A DNA stretch of 64,000 nt from CAVQKZ01 sp963837325 (GCA_963837325.1 CAWIMV010000001.1:1612001-1676000); one strand, 5' to 3'. Shown: positions 8,913 to 16,872, numbered from the stretch's first letter. Numbers and translations are program-made. Notes: generated by a model from the sequence alone, not told the origin.

Positions 8913-10922
8913 CTAGGCGTTGGCCACCTTGCTGGCGATGCGGGACAGCGGCTCCTGGACTGCCTTCACCGCGGCGGCCAGGTTCCGCTTGTCGGCGGGG
9001 CTCAGCGCGGTGTAGCGCACATAGCCCGAGGCGTCCGCGCCGTCGCGATAGGTGCCGACGAGCCGGTCCAGGGCGGCGAACCGGGAGCCGACCGTCGCGG
9101 CCAGTGTCGCGTCGATCTTCTTCATCGCCGGGCGGAGTTGGGCGAAGGCCTGCTCCGCACCTTCCACGTTCTTGGCGACGTCGAGCAGGTCGATGTGGGA
9201 GTACCGCTCCTCCTCGCCGGTGATCTTGCTGGCGGCAACCTCGTCGAGCAATTCCTGGGCGCCGTTGGCCAGTTCCGTCGCCTGGAAGCTCAGGCTGTCG
9301 GTCAGCTGCTGCAGCTTCGCCACGTTGGCGACCAGGCCGGCGCCGAAACCGGCCAAGCCGGCCACCTTGCGGTCCTGGAACAGGCCCTTCTCGATGCGGT
9401 GGAACCCCTTCCACTGCGATGGGGGCACGTCGCCGGCACGCGCATCGATGTCGGCGTCGAGGCTGTCCTTGCCGATCGTGAAGGACTCGGCCACCGGCTC
9501 GATCAGCTCGTAGTACGGGCGGGCCTTCGCGTATGCGTCCTGAGCGGCGGCTAGGTCGTCGCCCCGAAGTGCGGTCTCCAGCGCCTGGGTTGAGCGCAGC
9601 AGCGCCGCGAGCTGGGTGCGCACGTAGCCGGCGTAGTTCCGCGCGCCGGTCTTCAACAGCACCGTGACGTCAGAGTCCGATGGCGCGCGCGCTGATCCCG
9701 AAGCCGTGAGCGCGATCCGTTCCGGCGCCGCGCCCGGGCAGTACAGCGTGTACTTGCCCGCCCCGGCGTCGATGGCGAAGCGGCCCGAAAACCCGGGCGG
9801 AAGGTTTTCCTTCTCGCCGATGATCCGCCCGCCGCTGAGTACCTCTACCTCGGTGACGGCCGTCGCGTCCTTGTTGCTCACTTCGAAGCGGGCACCTCCG
9901 GCCGCGAACTCGACCCGGTCAGGCGCGCAGCCGCCAGCCGCAGTGATCGTGACCTTGACGGTGTGCGGGTCGCCCTGGTGAACGGTCAGGTAGCGCCCGG
10001 CGCCGGCGCCGGCGCCGGCCCGGGTCGGCTTCGGGTCGGGCGCGGCGAGGACAACAGCACCAGCGGCGACGGCGGCGACCAGGCCGGCTCCGAGCAACAC
10101 CCGGCGCGCGTGCGCGCGGGCCGGTGGACACGCGACGTAACAACCGACCGGGACGACATACAGCAGCCAGCCGACGACCTCGATCACCGTCGGATGGGGC
10201 TGCACGCCGAGCATCCCGGTGAGCAGCGACGCCTGCACCGATCCTGGGCGTACCAGCCAGGTCAGGTCGACCGTGCTGCCCTGAGCGACATTGAGCCAGC
10301 CGGCCTCGTGGGCGGTGTGCAACGCGTTGACGACGAGCCCGGCGGCGACGACGACCAGCACCAGGCCAGTAGCGCGGAAGAACTTGGACAGGTTGACCCG
10401 GACGCCGCCGCGGTAGATCCCGTAGCCGAGCGCGACGGCAACGGCGACTCCGAGCACCGCACCCAGTCCCGCGCCGATCCCGCTGCCAGACTCGTTGAAC
10501 GCCGCGATGAGGAACACCGCGGTTTCGAATCCCTCGCGCAGCACAGCGAGAAACGCCATTGCGACCATCGCACGAGCCGCCCCGCTGCGGCCGTCGAGAG
10601 CATTGGACGCCAGGCCCTCGAGCTGACCTTTCAGTGCACGGGAATGCCGGCGCATCCAGACGACCATGTAGGTGACCATGCCGACCGCAAGGACGCCGAT
10701 GACCGTCTCGAGCCCTTCCTGCTGACGCTGAGGCAGGGACCGGGAAACGACTTCGAGCACGACGCCGACAGCGACACACAAGGCGGCGGCGGCGGCCACG
10801 CCGACGAACACCCACCGCAGCAGCTGCCGCTGTCCCTGCTTGCGGAGGAACGCCGCGATGATGCCGACGATCAGCGCCGCTTCCAGGCCTTCACGCAGCC
10901 CGATCACGAAGGTGGGAAACAT
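8913..10922 (-). CDS. EfeU-EfeO fusion: ferrous iron permease plus cupredoxin/M75 domain
   Basis: One 669-residue reading frame joins two normally separate iron-uptake proteins. Residues about 1-295 are the FTR1/EfeU permease, with seven helices and both REGLE-type motifs (REGLE at 10-14, REGFE at 129-133). A low-complexity Ala-Gly linker (about 301-309) leads to a cupredoxin-like domain (about 311-410, with single cysteines near 332 and 395). An EfeO M75 helical domain follows (about 425-669), with the HxxE motif HRIE near 508. The start is the ATG at 10922 behind AAGGA. The gene is followed by efeB and preceded by an iron box. The fusion would tether the periplasmic ferroxidase/metal-binding module to the permease. 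No stop or frameshift is seen at the junction. Confidence 0.93.
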   Translation of the reverse strand: MFPTFVIGLREGLEAALIVGIIAAFLRKQGQRQLLRWVFVGVAAAAALCVAVGVVLEVVSRSLPQRQQEGLETVIGVLAVGMVTYMVVWMRRHSRALKGQLEGLASNALDGRSGAARAMVAMAFLAVLREGFETAVFLIAAFNESGSGIGAGLGAVLGVAVAVALGYGIYRGGVRVNLSKFFRATGLVLVVVAAGLVVNALHTAHEAGWLNVAQGSTVDLTWLVRPGSVQASLLTGMLGVQPHPTVIEVVGWLLYVVPVGCYVACPPARAHARRVLLGAGLVAAVAAGAVVLAAPDPKPTRAGAGAGAGRYLTVHQGDPHTVKVTITAAGGCAPDRVEFAAGGARFEVSNKDATAVTEVEVLSGGRIIGEKENLPPGFSGRFAIDAGAGKYTLYCPGAAPERIALTASGSARAPSDSDVTVLLKTGARNYAGYVRTQLAALLRSTQALETALRGDDLAAAQDAYAKARPYYELIEPVAESFTIGKDSLDADIDARAGDVPPSQWKGFHRIEKGLFQDRKVAGLAGFGAGLVANVAKLQQLTDSLSFQATELANGAQELLDEVAASKITGEEERYSHIDLLDVAKNVEGAEQAFAQLRPAMKKIDATLAATVGSRFAALDRLVGTYRDGADASGYVRYTALSPADKRNLAAAVKAVQEPLSRIASKVANA

Positions 10923-10962
10923 CGAAGGTCCTTGTCGTCGGGCGCCTTGCGCCGGGCGGCCG

Positions 10963-10981
10963 TTAGGTAAGGCTTACCTTA
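10963..10981. promoter_or_regulatory. IdeR/DtxR iron box
   Basis: TTAGGTAAGGCTTACCTTA is a 19-bp near-perfect match to the DtxR/IdeR operator (TTAGGTTAGGCTAACCTAA-type palindrome). It lies 41 bp before the efeUO start on the minus strand and 58 bp before pxpA on the plus strand. The likely role is Fe(II)-dependent repression of the efe operon. An effect on pxpABC is possible but unproven. Confidence 0.88.
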
Positions 10982-11038
10982 GTCGAGCCGGACAGCCGGC
11001 ACCACCGCTGGGGTCGGCCACAGCGATAGCCTCGCGGC

Positions 11039-11794
11039 GTGCCGATCGACCTGAACGCCGACCTCGGCGAGGGGTTCGGCGCATGGCGCCTTGGTGACGA
11101 CGACGCGTTGCTCGCCGTCGTGACCAGTGCCAACGTCGCCTGCGGTTTCCACGCCGGTGACCCGGCCACCATGCAGCGCGTATGCACGAGCGCCGCCGCT
11201 CGGGGCGTCACCATCGGCGCGCAGGTCGGCTATCGCGATCTGGTCGGCTTCGGGCGGCGGCGGATCGACATCGCCCCAGCTGACCTGTTCGCCGACGTCC
11301 TCTATCAGCTCGGCGCGCTGGATGCCTTCGCCCGCGCGGCCGGTGCACGGGTCCGTTACGTCAAGCCCCACGGCGCCCTGTACAACACCGCGGCCGACGA
11401 CGAGGCGCAGGCCGGGGCGATCGCCGCGGCTGCCGCGGCCTCCGATGCGGCGTTGCCACTGCTGGGATTGCCGGGCTCGGCGCTCGCCCACGCCGCGGCC
11501 GCTCACGGTTTGCCGTTCGTCGCCGAAGCATTCGCCGACCGGGCCTACCGCGCCGACGGGCGGCTGGTCGCGCGCGATCAGCCGGGAGCCGTGCTTGCCA
11601 CCGAAGCCGCCGTTGTTGCGCAGGCCCTCTCGATCGCGCGCGACGGCCAGGTCCAAGCCGCCGATGGGTCGTCGATCACGGTCGTCGCCGCCTCGCTCTG
11701 CGTCCACGGCGATACCCCAGGGGCTGCGGCGCTCGCGCGCGCCGTCCGCGCGGCGCTGAGCGCGGCCGGGCTCACCGTCGCAGCATTCAGGTGA
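11039..11794 (+). CDS. pxpA: 5-oxoprolinase subunit A (LamB/YcsF family)
   Basis: PxpA is one of three subunits of the prokaryotic ATP-dependent 5-oxoprolinase, which opens pyroglutamate to glutamate. The 251-residue protein has the family opening DLNADLGEGFGAW, the metal-site region VTSANVACGFHAGDP, the segment GAQVGYRDLVGFGRR, and VKPHGALYN. The start is GTG. It is divergent from efeUO across a 116-bp region holding the iron box, and only 4 bp separate it from pxpB. Confidence 0.94.
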   Translation: MPIDLNADLGEGFGAWRLGDDDALLAVVTSANVACGFHAGDPATMQRVCTSAAARGVTIGAQVGYRDLVGFGRRRIDIAPADLFADVLYQLGALDAFARAAGARVRYVKPHGALYNTAADDEAQAGAIAAAAAASDAALPLLGLPGSALAHAAAAHGLPFVAEAFADRAYRADGRLVARDQPGAVLATEAAVVAQALSIARDGQVQAADGSSITVVAASLCVHGDTPGAAALARAVRAALSAAGLTVAAFR

Positions 11795-11798
11795 CCAG

Positions 11799-12404
11799 GT
11801 GAACCGGCTGCGACCGTACGGCGACCGGGCGGTGCTGATCGAGCCCAGCGACCCACGCGACGTGCTCGGCCTGCTCGCCACCGCGGCGGGTGTTGTTGGC
11901 GTGGTAGAGGCGGTTCCGGCCGCCCGCACCGTCCTCGTGCGCTTCGATGCTCGCCTGACGTCCGCCGAAACGATCGGCCGGGCGCTCGAGTCCTACGCGC
12001 CTGCGCCGGAGCGCGAGACCACGGCGGACCGGATCGAACTTCGCATCCACTACGACGGTCCGGACCTCGCCAGCGTCGCCGACGAGGTGGGGATGACGGT
12101 TTCGGAGGTGATCCGTCGGCACGCCGGCGCGGAGTACACCGTCGCCTTCTGCGGCTTCGCCCCCGGCTTCGCCTATCTGAGCGGACTCGACTCGGCGTTG
12201 CGAGTCGGCCGGCTGGCCGAACCGCGCACGAGCGTGCCAGCGGGGGCAGTCGGCATCGCAGACGAGTACACCGGCGTCTACCCGCGCTCCTCCCCTGGCG
12301 GTTGGCGGCTACTGGGGATCACGAACGCGCCGCTCTGGGACACCGGTCGCACGCCGCCCGCCCTGCTCACGCCGGGCAGCACGGTGCGGTTCCGGCCGGC
12401 GTGA
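11799..12404 (+). CDS. pxpB: 5-oxoprolinase subunit B (KipI-like)
   Basis: PxpB is the 201-residue KipI-like subunit of 5-oxoprolinase. The family core CGFAPGFAYLSGLD is followed by LAEPRTSVPAGAVGIADEYTGVYPRSSPGGWRLLG, which is diagnostic. Start GTG at 11799. Its stop overlaps the GTG of pxpC by 4 bp. Confidence 0.94.
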   Translation: MNRLRPYGDRAVLIEPSDPRDVLGLLATAAGVVGVVEAVPAARTVLVRFDARLTSAETIGRALESYAPAPERETTADRIELRIHYDGPDLASVADEVGMTVSEVIRRHAGAEYTVAFCGFAPGFAYLSGLDSALRVGRLAEPRTSVPAGAVGIADEYTGVYPRSSPGGWRLLGITNAPLWDTGRTPPALLTPGSTVRFRPA

Positions 12405-13222
12405 TCGAGATCGTCGAGCCCGGCCCGTTCGCGTCGGTACAGGACGGCGGGCGCGACGGCTACGCCCGGCTCGGGGTGGCTCGCTCCGGCGCCTTCGACC
12501 GCGCCGCGTTGCGGCTGGCCAATCGCCTGGTGGGGAATCGGGCCGCCGCGGCCGGCGTCGAAGTGACGCTCGGCGGGCTGGTTCTCCGAGCGCACGACGC
12601 GGTGACGGTCGCACTCAGCGGCGCGGTCTGCCCCGGTTGCGACTGGGGCGCGGCCACGACACTGCAACCGGGTGCCACGCTACGGCTCGGGCCGCCGGCA
12701 GCGGGATTGCGCAGCTACCTGGCCGTGCGCGGCGGATTGGCGGTGCCGGCCGAGCTCGCTTCCCGCAGCACGGACACGCTCAGCGGGCTCGGGCCACCGG
12801 CGCTGCGGGCCGGTATGCGACTGCAGCTGGGCACGGAGGTGAGCGGCGAGGTCAGCGGGGCCACCGCGGCGCCGTGCGCGATCCGTCGGCGCCTCACGAT
12901 CGTCCTCGGCCCACGCGATGACTGGTTCACCGAGCCCGCTCGGGTCCGGCTCACCGAAGCAACCTGGACCGTGCGGCCGGAGTCCGATCGCATCGGCATC
13001 CGGCTCGACGGGCCGCGCCTGGAACGGGTGCGCAGCGATGAGCTGGCGAGCGAGCCGACGCTGCCGGGCGCGCTGCAGGTGCCGCCGGACGGGCGGCCGA
13101 TCATTTTCGGCCCGGACGCGCCGGTGACCGGCGGCTACCCGGTGATCGCGGTGCTTCGTGACGACGACCTCGATGCCGCGGCGCAGCTTCGCCCGGGAGA
13201 CGAACTCCGCTTCACCCGATGA
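12401..13222 (+). CDS. pxpC: 5-oxoprolinase subunit C (KipA/biotin-dependent carboxylase-like domain)
   Basis: PxpC is the third 5-oxoprolinase subunit, 273 residues. It begins VIEIVEPGPFASVQDGGRDGYARLGVARSGAFD, the usual KipA start, with a later YLAVRGGL segment and the C-terminal GYPVIAVL region. I chose the GTG at 12401, which overlaps the pxpB stop (GTGA); a longer frame from 12302 would lie inside pxpB. Its last 11 bp overlap the convergent pit gene. Confidence 0.93.
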   Translation: MIEIVEPGPFASVQDGGRDGYARLGVARSGAFDRAALRLANRLVGNRAAAAGVEVTLGGLVLRAHDAVTVALSGAVCPGCDWGAATTLQPGATLRLGPPAAGLRSYLAVRGGLAVPAELASRSTDTLSGLGPPALRAGMRLQLGTEVSGEVSGATAAPCAIRRRLTIVLGPRDDWFTEPARVRLTEATWTVRPESDRIGIRLDGPRLERVRSDELASEPTLPGALQVPPDGRPIIFGPDAPVTGGYPVIAVLRDDDLDAAAQLRPGDELRFTR

Positions 13223-14213
13223 ACGGATGCAGAGCCGCCCACATGAGTGCGGCCACGGCTGCGGCGGCCGGAATGGTGAGCACCCAGGCAAAGATGATGT
13301 TGCCGGCGACGCCCCAACGCACCGCCGAGAAGCGCCGGGTGGCGCCAACCCCCATCACCGACGATGTGATCACGTGGGTGGTCGAGACCGGCAGGCCGTA
13401 GTGCGCCGTCCCCAGCATCACCGCGCTGGCCACGGTCTGGGCTCCGAACCCGCTTGCCGGGGTGAGCGAGAAGATCCGCCGCCCCAGCGTGCGCATGATT
13501 CGCCAGCCGCCTGAGTACGTCCCGGCCGAGATTGCCGCCGCCGCGGCCAGGATCACCCACAGTGGAATGGCTTCGTTGCTGCCGAGGTGTCCCGACACGA
13601 CCAGGGTGAGCGCGATGACCCCCATCGTTTTCTGGGCGTCCTGGGTTCCGTGCCCGAATGCCATCGTTGCCGCCGAGAGGATCTGGGCCCAGCGAAAGTT
13701 GCGGTTGGCCCGAACGGCGTTGGCCTTCCGGAACAGCCACAGCAGCGCCAGCATGAACAGGTAGCTCAACCCGAAGCCGATCAGCGGGGACACCACCATC
13801 GGCACCACGACCTTGTCGACGACGCCCTGCCACTTGACTGTCTCCGAGGAAGCGACGGCCGCGCCCACCAGGCCGCCGATCAGGGCGTGCGATGACGACG
13901 AAGGCAGGCCGAAGTACCACGTCCCCAGGTTCCAGACGATCGCCCCGAGCAGCGCCGCCAGCACGACGACCAGCCCGGAGCTGCCGTGTGTCGGCTGCTC
14001 GATGATGCCCTTGCCCACCGTTGCAGCGACCTTCGTGGAGATCAGTGCGCCGACGACGTTCATCGCTGCCGCCATCGCCAACGCGACCCGCGGCGTGAGC
14101 GCGCGGGTCGATATCGACGTGGCGATCGCATTGGCCGAGTCGTGGAAGCCGTTGGTGAAGTCGAATCCCAACGCGACGACGACGATGACCACCACGAGGG
14201 CAGTGGAGTTCAC
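13212..14213 (-). CDS. pit: PiT-family inorganic phosphate transporter
   Basis: This is a low-affinity phosphate:cation (usually H+) symporter of the inner membrane, 333 residues with about ten helices. Both PiT signature repeats are present: FTNGFHDSANAIATSISTRAL near the N-terminus and MAFGHGTQDAQKTMGVI in the second half. I chose the GTG at 14213 (VNSTALVVVIVVV), 4 bp after the partner gene's stop; the longer frame from 14288 lies in that gene. Operon partner is the PhoU-like protein upstream. Confidence 0.92.
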   Translation of the reverse strand: MNSTALVVVIVVVALGFDFTNGFHDSANAIATSISTRALTPRVALAMAAAMNVVGALISTKVAATVGKGIIEQPTHGSSGLVVVLAALLGAIVWNLGTWYFGLPSSSSHALIGGLVGAAVASSETVKWQGVVDKVVVPMVVSPLIGFGLSYLFMLALLWLFRKANAVRANRNFRWAQILSAATMAFGHGTQDAQKTMGVIALTLVVSGHLGSNEAIPLWVILAAAAAISAGTYSGGWRIMRTLGRRIFSLTPASGFGAQTVASAVMLGTAHYGLPVSTTHVITSSVMGVGATRRFSAVRWGVAGNIIFAWVLTIPAAAAVAALMWAALHPFIG

Positions 14214-14217
14214 CGGT

Positions 14218-14835
14218 TCAGGACTCCTTGACCGCGATCGTCTCGACCGCGTGCGCCACGTGTTCGAGGGCGTCGGCAGCGTCCTCAAGGCCGTCGGCGA
14301 CCTCGCGCAGCTTCACCATCGTCAGGGCGTCGTAGTCACCACTGAACAGCCGGGACAACAGCTTGCGGTAGACCCGGTCGGCTTCGTTCTCGAGCCGGTT
14401 CACCTCGATCCAGTACGGCTCGAGATCGCTGAGTGTCTTCAGCCGGGCCATCGCGTCGGCGGTCTCGCCGGCCGAGCGTTGCAGCAGCGATATCTGCTCG
14501 GCCATCAGAGCGGGCAACTTGCCCACATCGGCGAGCACGATGAAATCGCCGGTGGCTTCGATCGCATCGACGACGTCGTCCAGCGCCGAGGCGAGCCGGT
14601 AGATGTCCTCGCGGTCGAACGGGGTCACGAAGCTCGTGTTGAGCTGACGCATGATGCGGTGCGTCACCGAGTCACCGACGTGCTCGTGCTCGCGCAGTTC
14701 CTTCGCGATCGCCTCGCGGTTGGCGTTCGGGTCGAGAAGTCCGGCCAGTACCTCGGCCGACTCCGCGACGTTGCGTCCTGACTCGGTGAACATCGTGTAG
14801 AACGCATTGTCGCGGGGGGTCAGGTGGAAGGGCAC
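14218..14835 (-). CDS. DUF47/PhoU-like Pit accessory protein
   Basis: This 205-residue all-helical protein belongs to the DUF47 (PhoU-like) family, which typically sits next to PiT transporters and is thought to control them. Visible features are the N-terminal LTPRDNAFYTMFTESGRN, a metal-type EHEHVGDSVTHRIM helix, and TPFDREDIYRLASALDDVVD. It is the first gene of a two-gene operon with pit, with 4 bp between them. Confidence 0.9.
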   Translation of the reverse strand: MPFHLTPRDNAFYTMFTESGRNVAESAEVLAGLLDPNANREAIAKELREHEHVGDSVTHRIMRQLNTSFVTPFDREDIYRLASALDDVVDAIEATGDFIVLADVGKLPALMAEQISLLQRSAGETADAMARLKTLSDLEPYWIEVNRLENEADRVYRKLLSRLFSGDYDALTMVKLREVADGLEDAADALEHVAHAVETIAVKES

Positions 14836-14931
14836 GGCGCTCCTCGCGGTGTGCGGTGGCGGTCAGCGCAGAGGGTATCCACAAGACCGGCCGGGTTCGT
14901 GCACCCGGTCAGCTCAGGAAACTGGAGTCGC

Positions 14932-15162
14932 TCAGTGCTTGACGATTCGACGGATGACGAGGAGCACCAGCAGTGCGCCGGCGCCGGCGATCACGGCTTT
15001 GCCTTGCGGCGTCTGGGCCCTGTCTTTCAGGGCCTGCTTGGCGTTGTCGGCCGCGCGTTTGGGGCTGGTTCGATACGCCAGCTGGTCGACGGCAGCGGCC
15101 AACGATTCTCGGGCGTCTTCGATATCGCGCTGGATCTGATCAGCACTGCGCTCGCCGGCCAC
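14932..15162 (-). CDS. DUF3618 small membrane-anchored protein
   Basis: This 76-residue protein has a soluble amphipathic N-terminal half (ERSADQIQRDIEDARESLAAAVDQLAYRTSP in outline) and one C-terminal helix (VIAGAGALLVLLVI) ending in basic residues, the layout of DUF3618 proteins. I chose the GTG at 15162, preceded by GAAGGGGG. A longer frame from 15267 would overlap the divergent bcp start. Function unknown. Confidence 0.78.
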   Translation of the reverse strand: MAGERSADQIQRDIEDARESLAAAVDQLAYRTSPKRAADNAKQALKDRAQTPQGKAVIAGAGALLVLLVIRRIVKH

Positions 15163-15251
15163 GGCACCCCCTTCGCCAGGCCCCAGGCGGGCCCGTTGAA
15201 AGGAGCCTAGTGCCTTGTCGGCGCGGGCCATTGCCTCGGTACGGTTGCCGA

Positions 15252-15716
15252 ATGACCCAACTGTCACCTGGTGATCGCGCGCCGGAGTTCACTCTGCCGG
15301 ATGCGGACGGCAACGAGGTGCCGCTTCGCGACTTCCGGGGCCGCAAGGTCGTCGTCTACTTCTACCCGGCCGCGATGACGCCCGGCTGCACGACGCAAGC
15401 TTGCGACTTCCGCGACAATCTGACCGATCTCAACAATGCCGGTTTCGCCGTGCTCGGCATTTCCCCCGACAAACCAGACAAGCTCGCCAAGTTCCGGGAC
15501 GCAGAGGGGCTGACGTTCCCGTTGCTGTCGGACCCGTCCCGCTCGGTGCTCGAGGCTTACGGCGCGTTCGGCGAGAAGACGATGTACGGCAAGAAGGTCA
15601 TCGGCGTACTGCGGTCGACGTTCGTGGTCGACGAAAACGGCGTGCTCGAGGCCGCGCAGTACAACGTGAAGGCAACCGGCCACGTCGCCAAGCTGCGTCG
15701 CGATCTCGCTGTCTGA
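15252..15716 (+). CDS. bcp: Thiol peroxidase of the Bcp/PrxQ family
   Basis: Bcp is a cytoplasmic peroxiredoxin that reduces hydrogen peroxide and organic hydroperoxides. The 154-residue protein has the peroxidatic cysteine at 46 in MTPGCTTQACDFRD and a second cysteine at 51, the spacing of two-cysteine Bcp/PrxQ enzymes. Other family segments are PEFTLPDADG, GISPDKPDKLAKF and GVLRSTFVVDENG. The ATG at 15252 is chosen; a longer frame from 14973 covers the divergent DUF3618 gene. Confidence 0.95.
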   Translation: MTQLSPGDRAPEFTLPDADGNEVPLRDFRGRKVVVYFYPAAMTPGCTTQACDFRDNLTDLNNAGFAVLGISPDKPDKLAKFRDAEGLTFPLLSDPSRSVLEAYGAFGEKTMYGKKVIGVLRSTFVVDENGVLEAAQYNVKATGHVAKLRRDLAV

Positions 15717-15722
15717 GCCGGC

Positions 15723-16178
15723 TCAGAAGAGCCACTGACCGGATCGCATGACGGTTCGCCCACTCAGTTCGTTCACCTCGCGCCAGGCCTGGATCCGGTC
15801 CGGGCGCAGCAGCATCAACACCTGGTCGTCTCCGGCCGTGCGCGGATCCCAGCCGGCCTGCGCGGCATAGGCCGCAGCCAGGTCTGGCGGCGCGTCGGCC
15901 AACGTCAGGGTGGCCTCGAGCACCGCGTCGATGATGACGACGTCGCGGGTCTGCCCCGCAGCCAGCCGCGCGCGACCGGACGCCGCAATGTTGCGGGCCG
16001 TCAGCGACGTGGATTCAAGTGCGATGATTACCCGCTCGCCGTCCCACGCGAGGGACAACGGAACCAGGTGCGCGACTGCATCCGCCGACGCAGTGGCAAC
16101 CCAGATGTCGGCAACCTGCTCTTCGAGGCGAGCGCGCACATCGCGCACTCGTTGCTGTCCGTCGCGAGGTGGGGGCAA
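15723..16178 (-). CDS. Split-barrel flavoprotein, pyridoxamine 5'-phosphate oxidase family
   Basis: This 151-residue protein has the FMN/F420-binding split beta-barrel fold: a sheet such as IWVATASADAVAHLVPLSLAWDGERVIIALE, then helix-forming SLTARNIAASGRARLAAG, and a late MLLRPDRIQAWR strand. Substrate and cofactor (FMN or F420) are not determinable here. The only in-frame start near the 5' end is a TTG at 16178 behind a weak GGA. It converges with bcp (6 bp between stops). Confidence 0.72.
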   Translation of the reverse strand: MPPPRDGQQRVRDVRARLEEQVADIWVATASADAVAHLVPLSLAWDGERVIIALESTSLTARNIAASGRARLAAGQTRDVVIIDAVLEATLTLADAPPDLAAAYAAQAGWDPRTAGDDQVLMLLRPDRIQAWREVNELSGRTVMRSGQWLF

Positions 16179-16288
16179 GCGCCATTCCGCCGAGGCTAGC
16201 TACTGGCTATATCCGGTGGCCGAGTGACCATCATCGACGAGCGAGGCAGCGACGCAGAACTGTCAGAAGACCGCGGTAACTTGCGGTC

Positions 16289-16766
16289 ATGGGGAGGCTC
16301 TACACCGAAGAGTTGTTGCGCTCGGCAGTACTGGCTTCGACCAGTTTCGCCGGAGTCCTGCGGTACCTCGGTTTGCGTCAAGCCCGCGGAACCCAGGCGC
16401 ACATTGCCCGTCGGATTCGGCACTTCGGCATAGACACGAGTCATTTCACCGGGCAAGCCCCGCGCCCGAGGCAAGCCGAGCGCGCACATCCGCTCGCCTG
16501 AGCAAGTGCTGGTGGTGCGGGCGCCGGGGTCATTGCGCGAAAAGCCGCCGGCGTTGCGCCGCGCCCTCGTTGCCATCGGCCGGCCCTATGTCTGCGCGCA
16601 TTGCCGGCTGGACGCCGAAGTCGTGCCTGTCGCCCTGCACATCGACCACATCAACGGGGATTGGCTGGACAACCTGCGGTATCTCTGCCCGAACCATCAC
16701 TCCCTCACGCCCACGTATTGTGTGCCCCGCGGGGCCGTAGCCCAACGGCAGAGGCGAACGATTTAG
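16289..16766 (+). pseudogene. HNH endonuclease-like gene, frameshifted, running into a tRNA
   Basis: Two adjacent frames together make one HNH protein. 16289-16501 encodes the N-terminal part (MGRLYTEELLRSAVLA, then GTQAHIARRIRHFGIDTSHFTG). The second frame carries HIRSPEQVLVVRAPGSLREKPPALRRAL and the HNH/zinc region with CAHC, LHIDHINGDWLDN and CPNHHS. The switch from the first to the second frame is needed between about 16455 and 16490, so there is a one-base indel (or sequencing error). The second frame reads on through the 5' half of a tRNA gene and stops at 16764-16766, which are the anticodon bases of that tRNA. Similar short HNH proteins occur in actinobacteria; their role is unknown to me. 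Confidence 0.72.
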
Positions 16767-16803
16767 GGTCGTTACAGTGAGGGTTCAAATCCCTCCGGCC
16801 CCA
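16731..16803 (+). tRNA. Atypical class I (short) tRNA with anticodon UAG
   Basis: A full cloverleaf folds by eye. The acceptor stem pairs GGGGCCG (16731-16737) with CGGCCCC (16796-16802), followed by A73. The D-arm is 3 bp (GCC/GGC). The anticodon stem is AACGA/TCGTT with loop TTTAGGG, giving anticodon TAG at 16764-16766. The variable loop is only 5 nt (ACAGT). The T-arm is GAGGG-TTCAAAT-CCCTC. Anticodon UAG reads CUA (Leu), but leucine tRNAs are class II with a long variable arm, so this is not a normal tRNA-Leu. CCA is not encoded (ACCC follows). What it is charged with is unknown. Confidence 0.82.
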
Positions 16804-16807
16804 CCCC
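16792..16807. repeat. Direct repeat, left copy (tRNA 3' end)
   Basis: CCTCCGGCCCCACCCC covers the 3' T-stem and acceptor strand of the tRNA and abuts the left tip of the IS element exactly. The identical sequence recurs at 17711-17726 against the right tip. It is therefore a 16-bp target duplication or a site-specific core. Confidence 0.9.
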
Positions 16808-16831
16808 TGTGATGTCTCGAGACATCGGAAT

Positions 16832-16872
16832 GGCTCGGACCTGCGGTGTGCAGGTTCGGGCTATTTCTTTTT
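16832..16872 (+). terminator. Hairpin with T-tract downstream of the tRNA
   Basis: The 13-bp stem GGCTCGGACCTGC / GCAGGTTCGGGCT (three G-T pairs) with loop GGTGT is followed by ATTTCTTTTT. It reads as a rho-independent terminator on the plus strand. It lies inside the left end of the IS element, so it may act for the tRNA transcript or insulate the transposon. Confidence 0.65.

Noticed and set aside
10000..10022. GCCGGC-type short tandem repeat
   Set aside because: It simply encodes the Ala-Gly linker of the EfeU-EfeO fusion; no separate element needed.
16764..16766. UAG anticodon as an amber suppressor
   Set aside because: An amber suppressor needs anticodon CUA. UAG in the anticodon reads the sense codon CUA.
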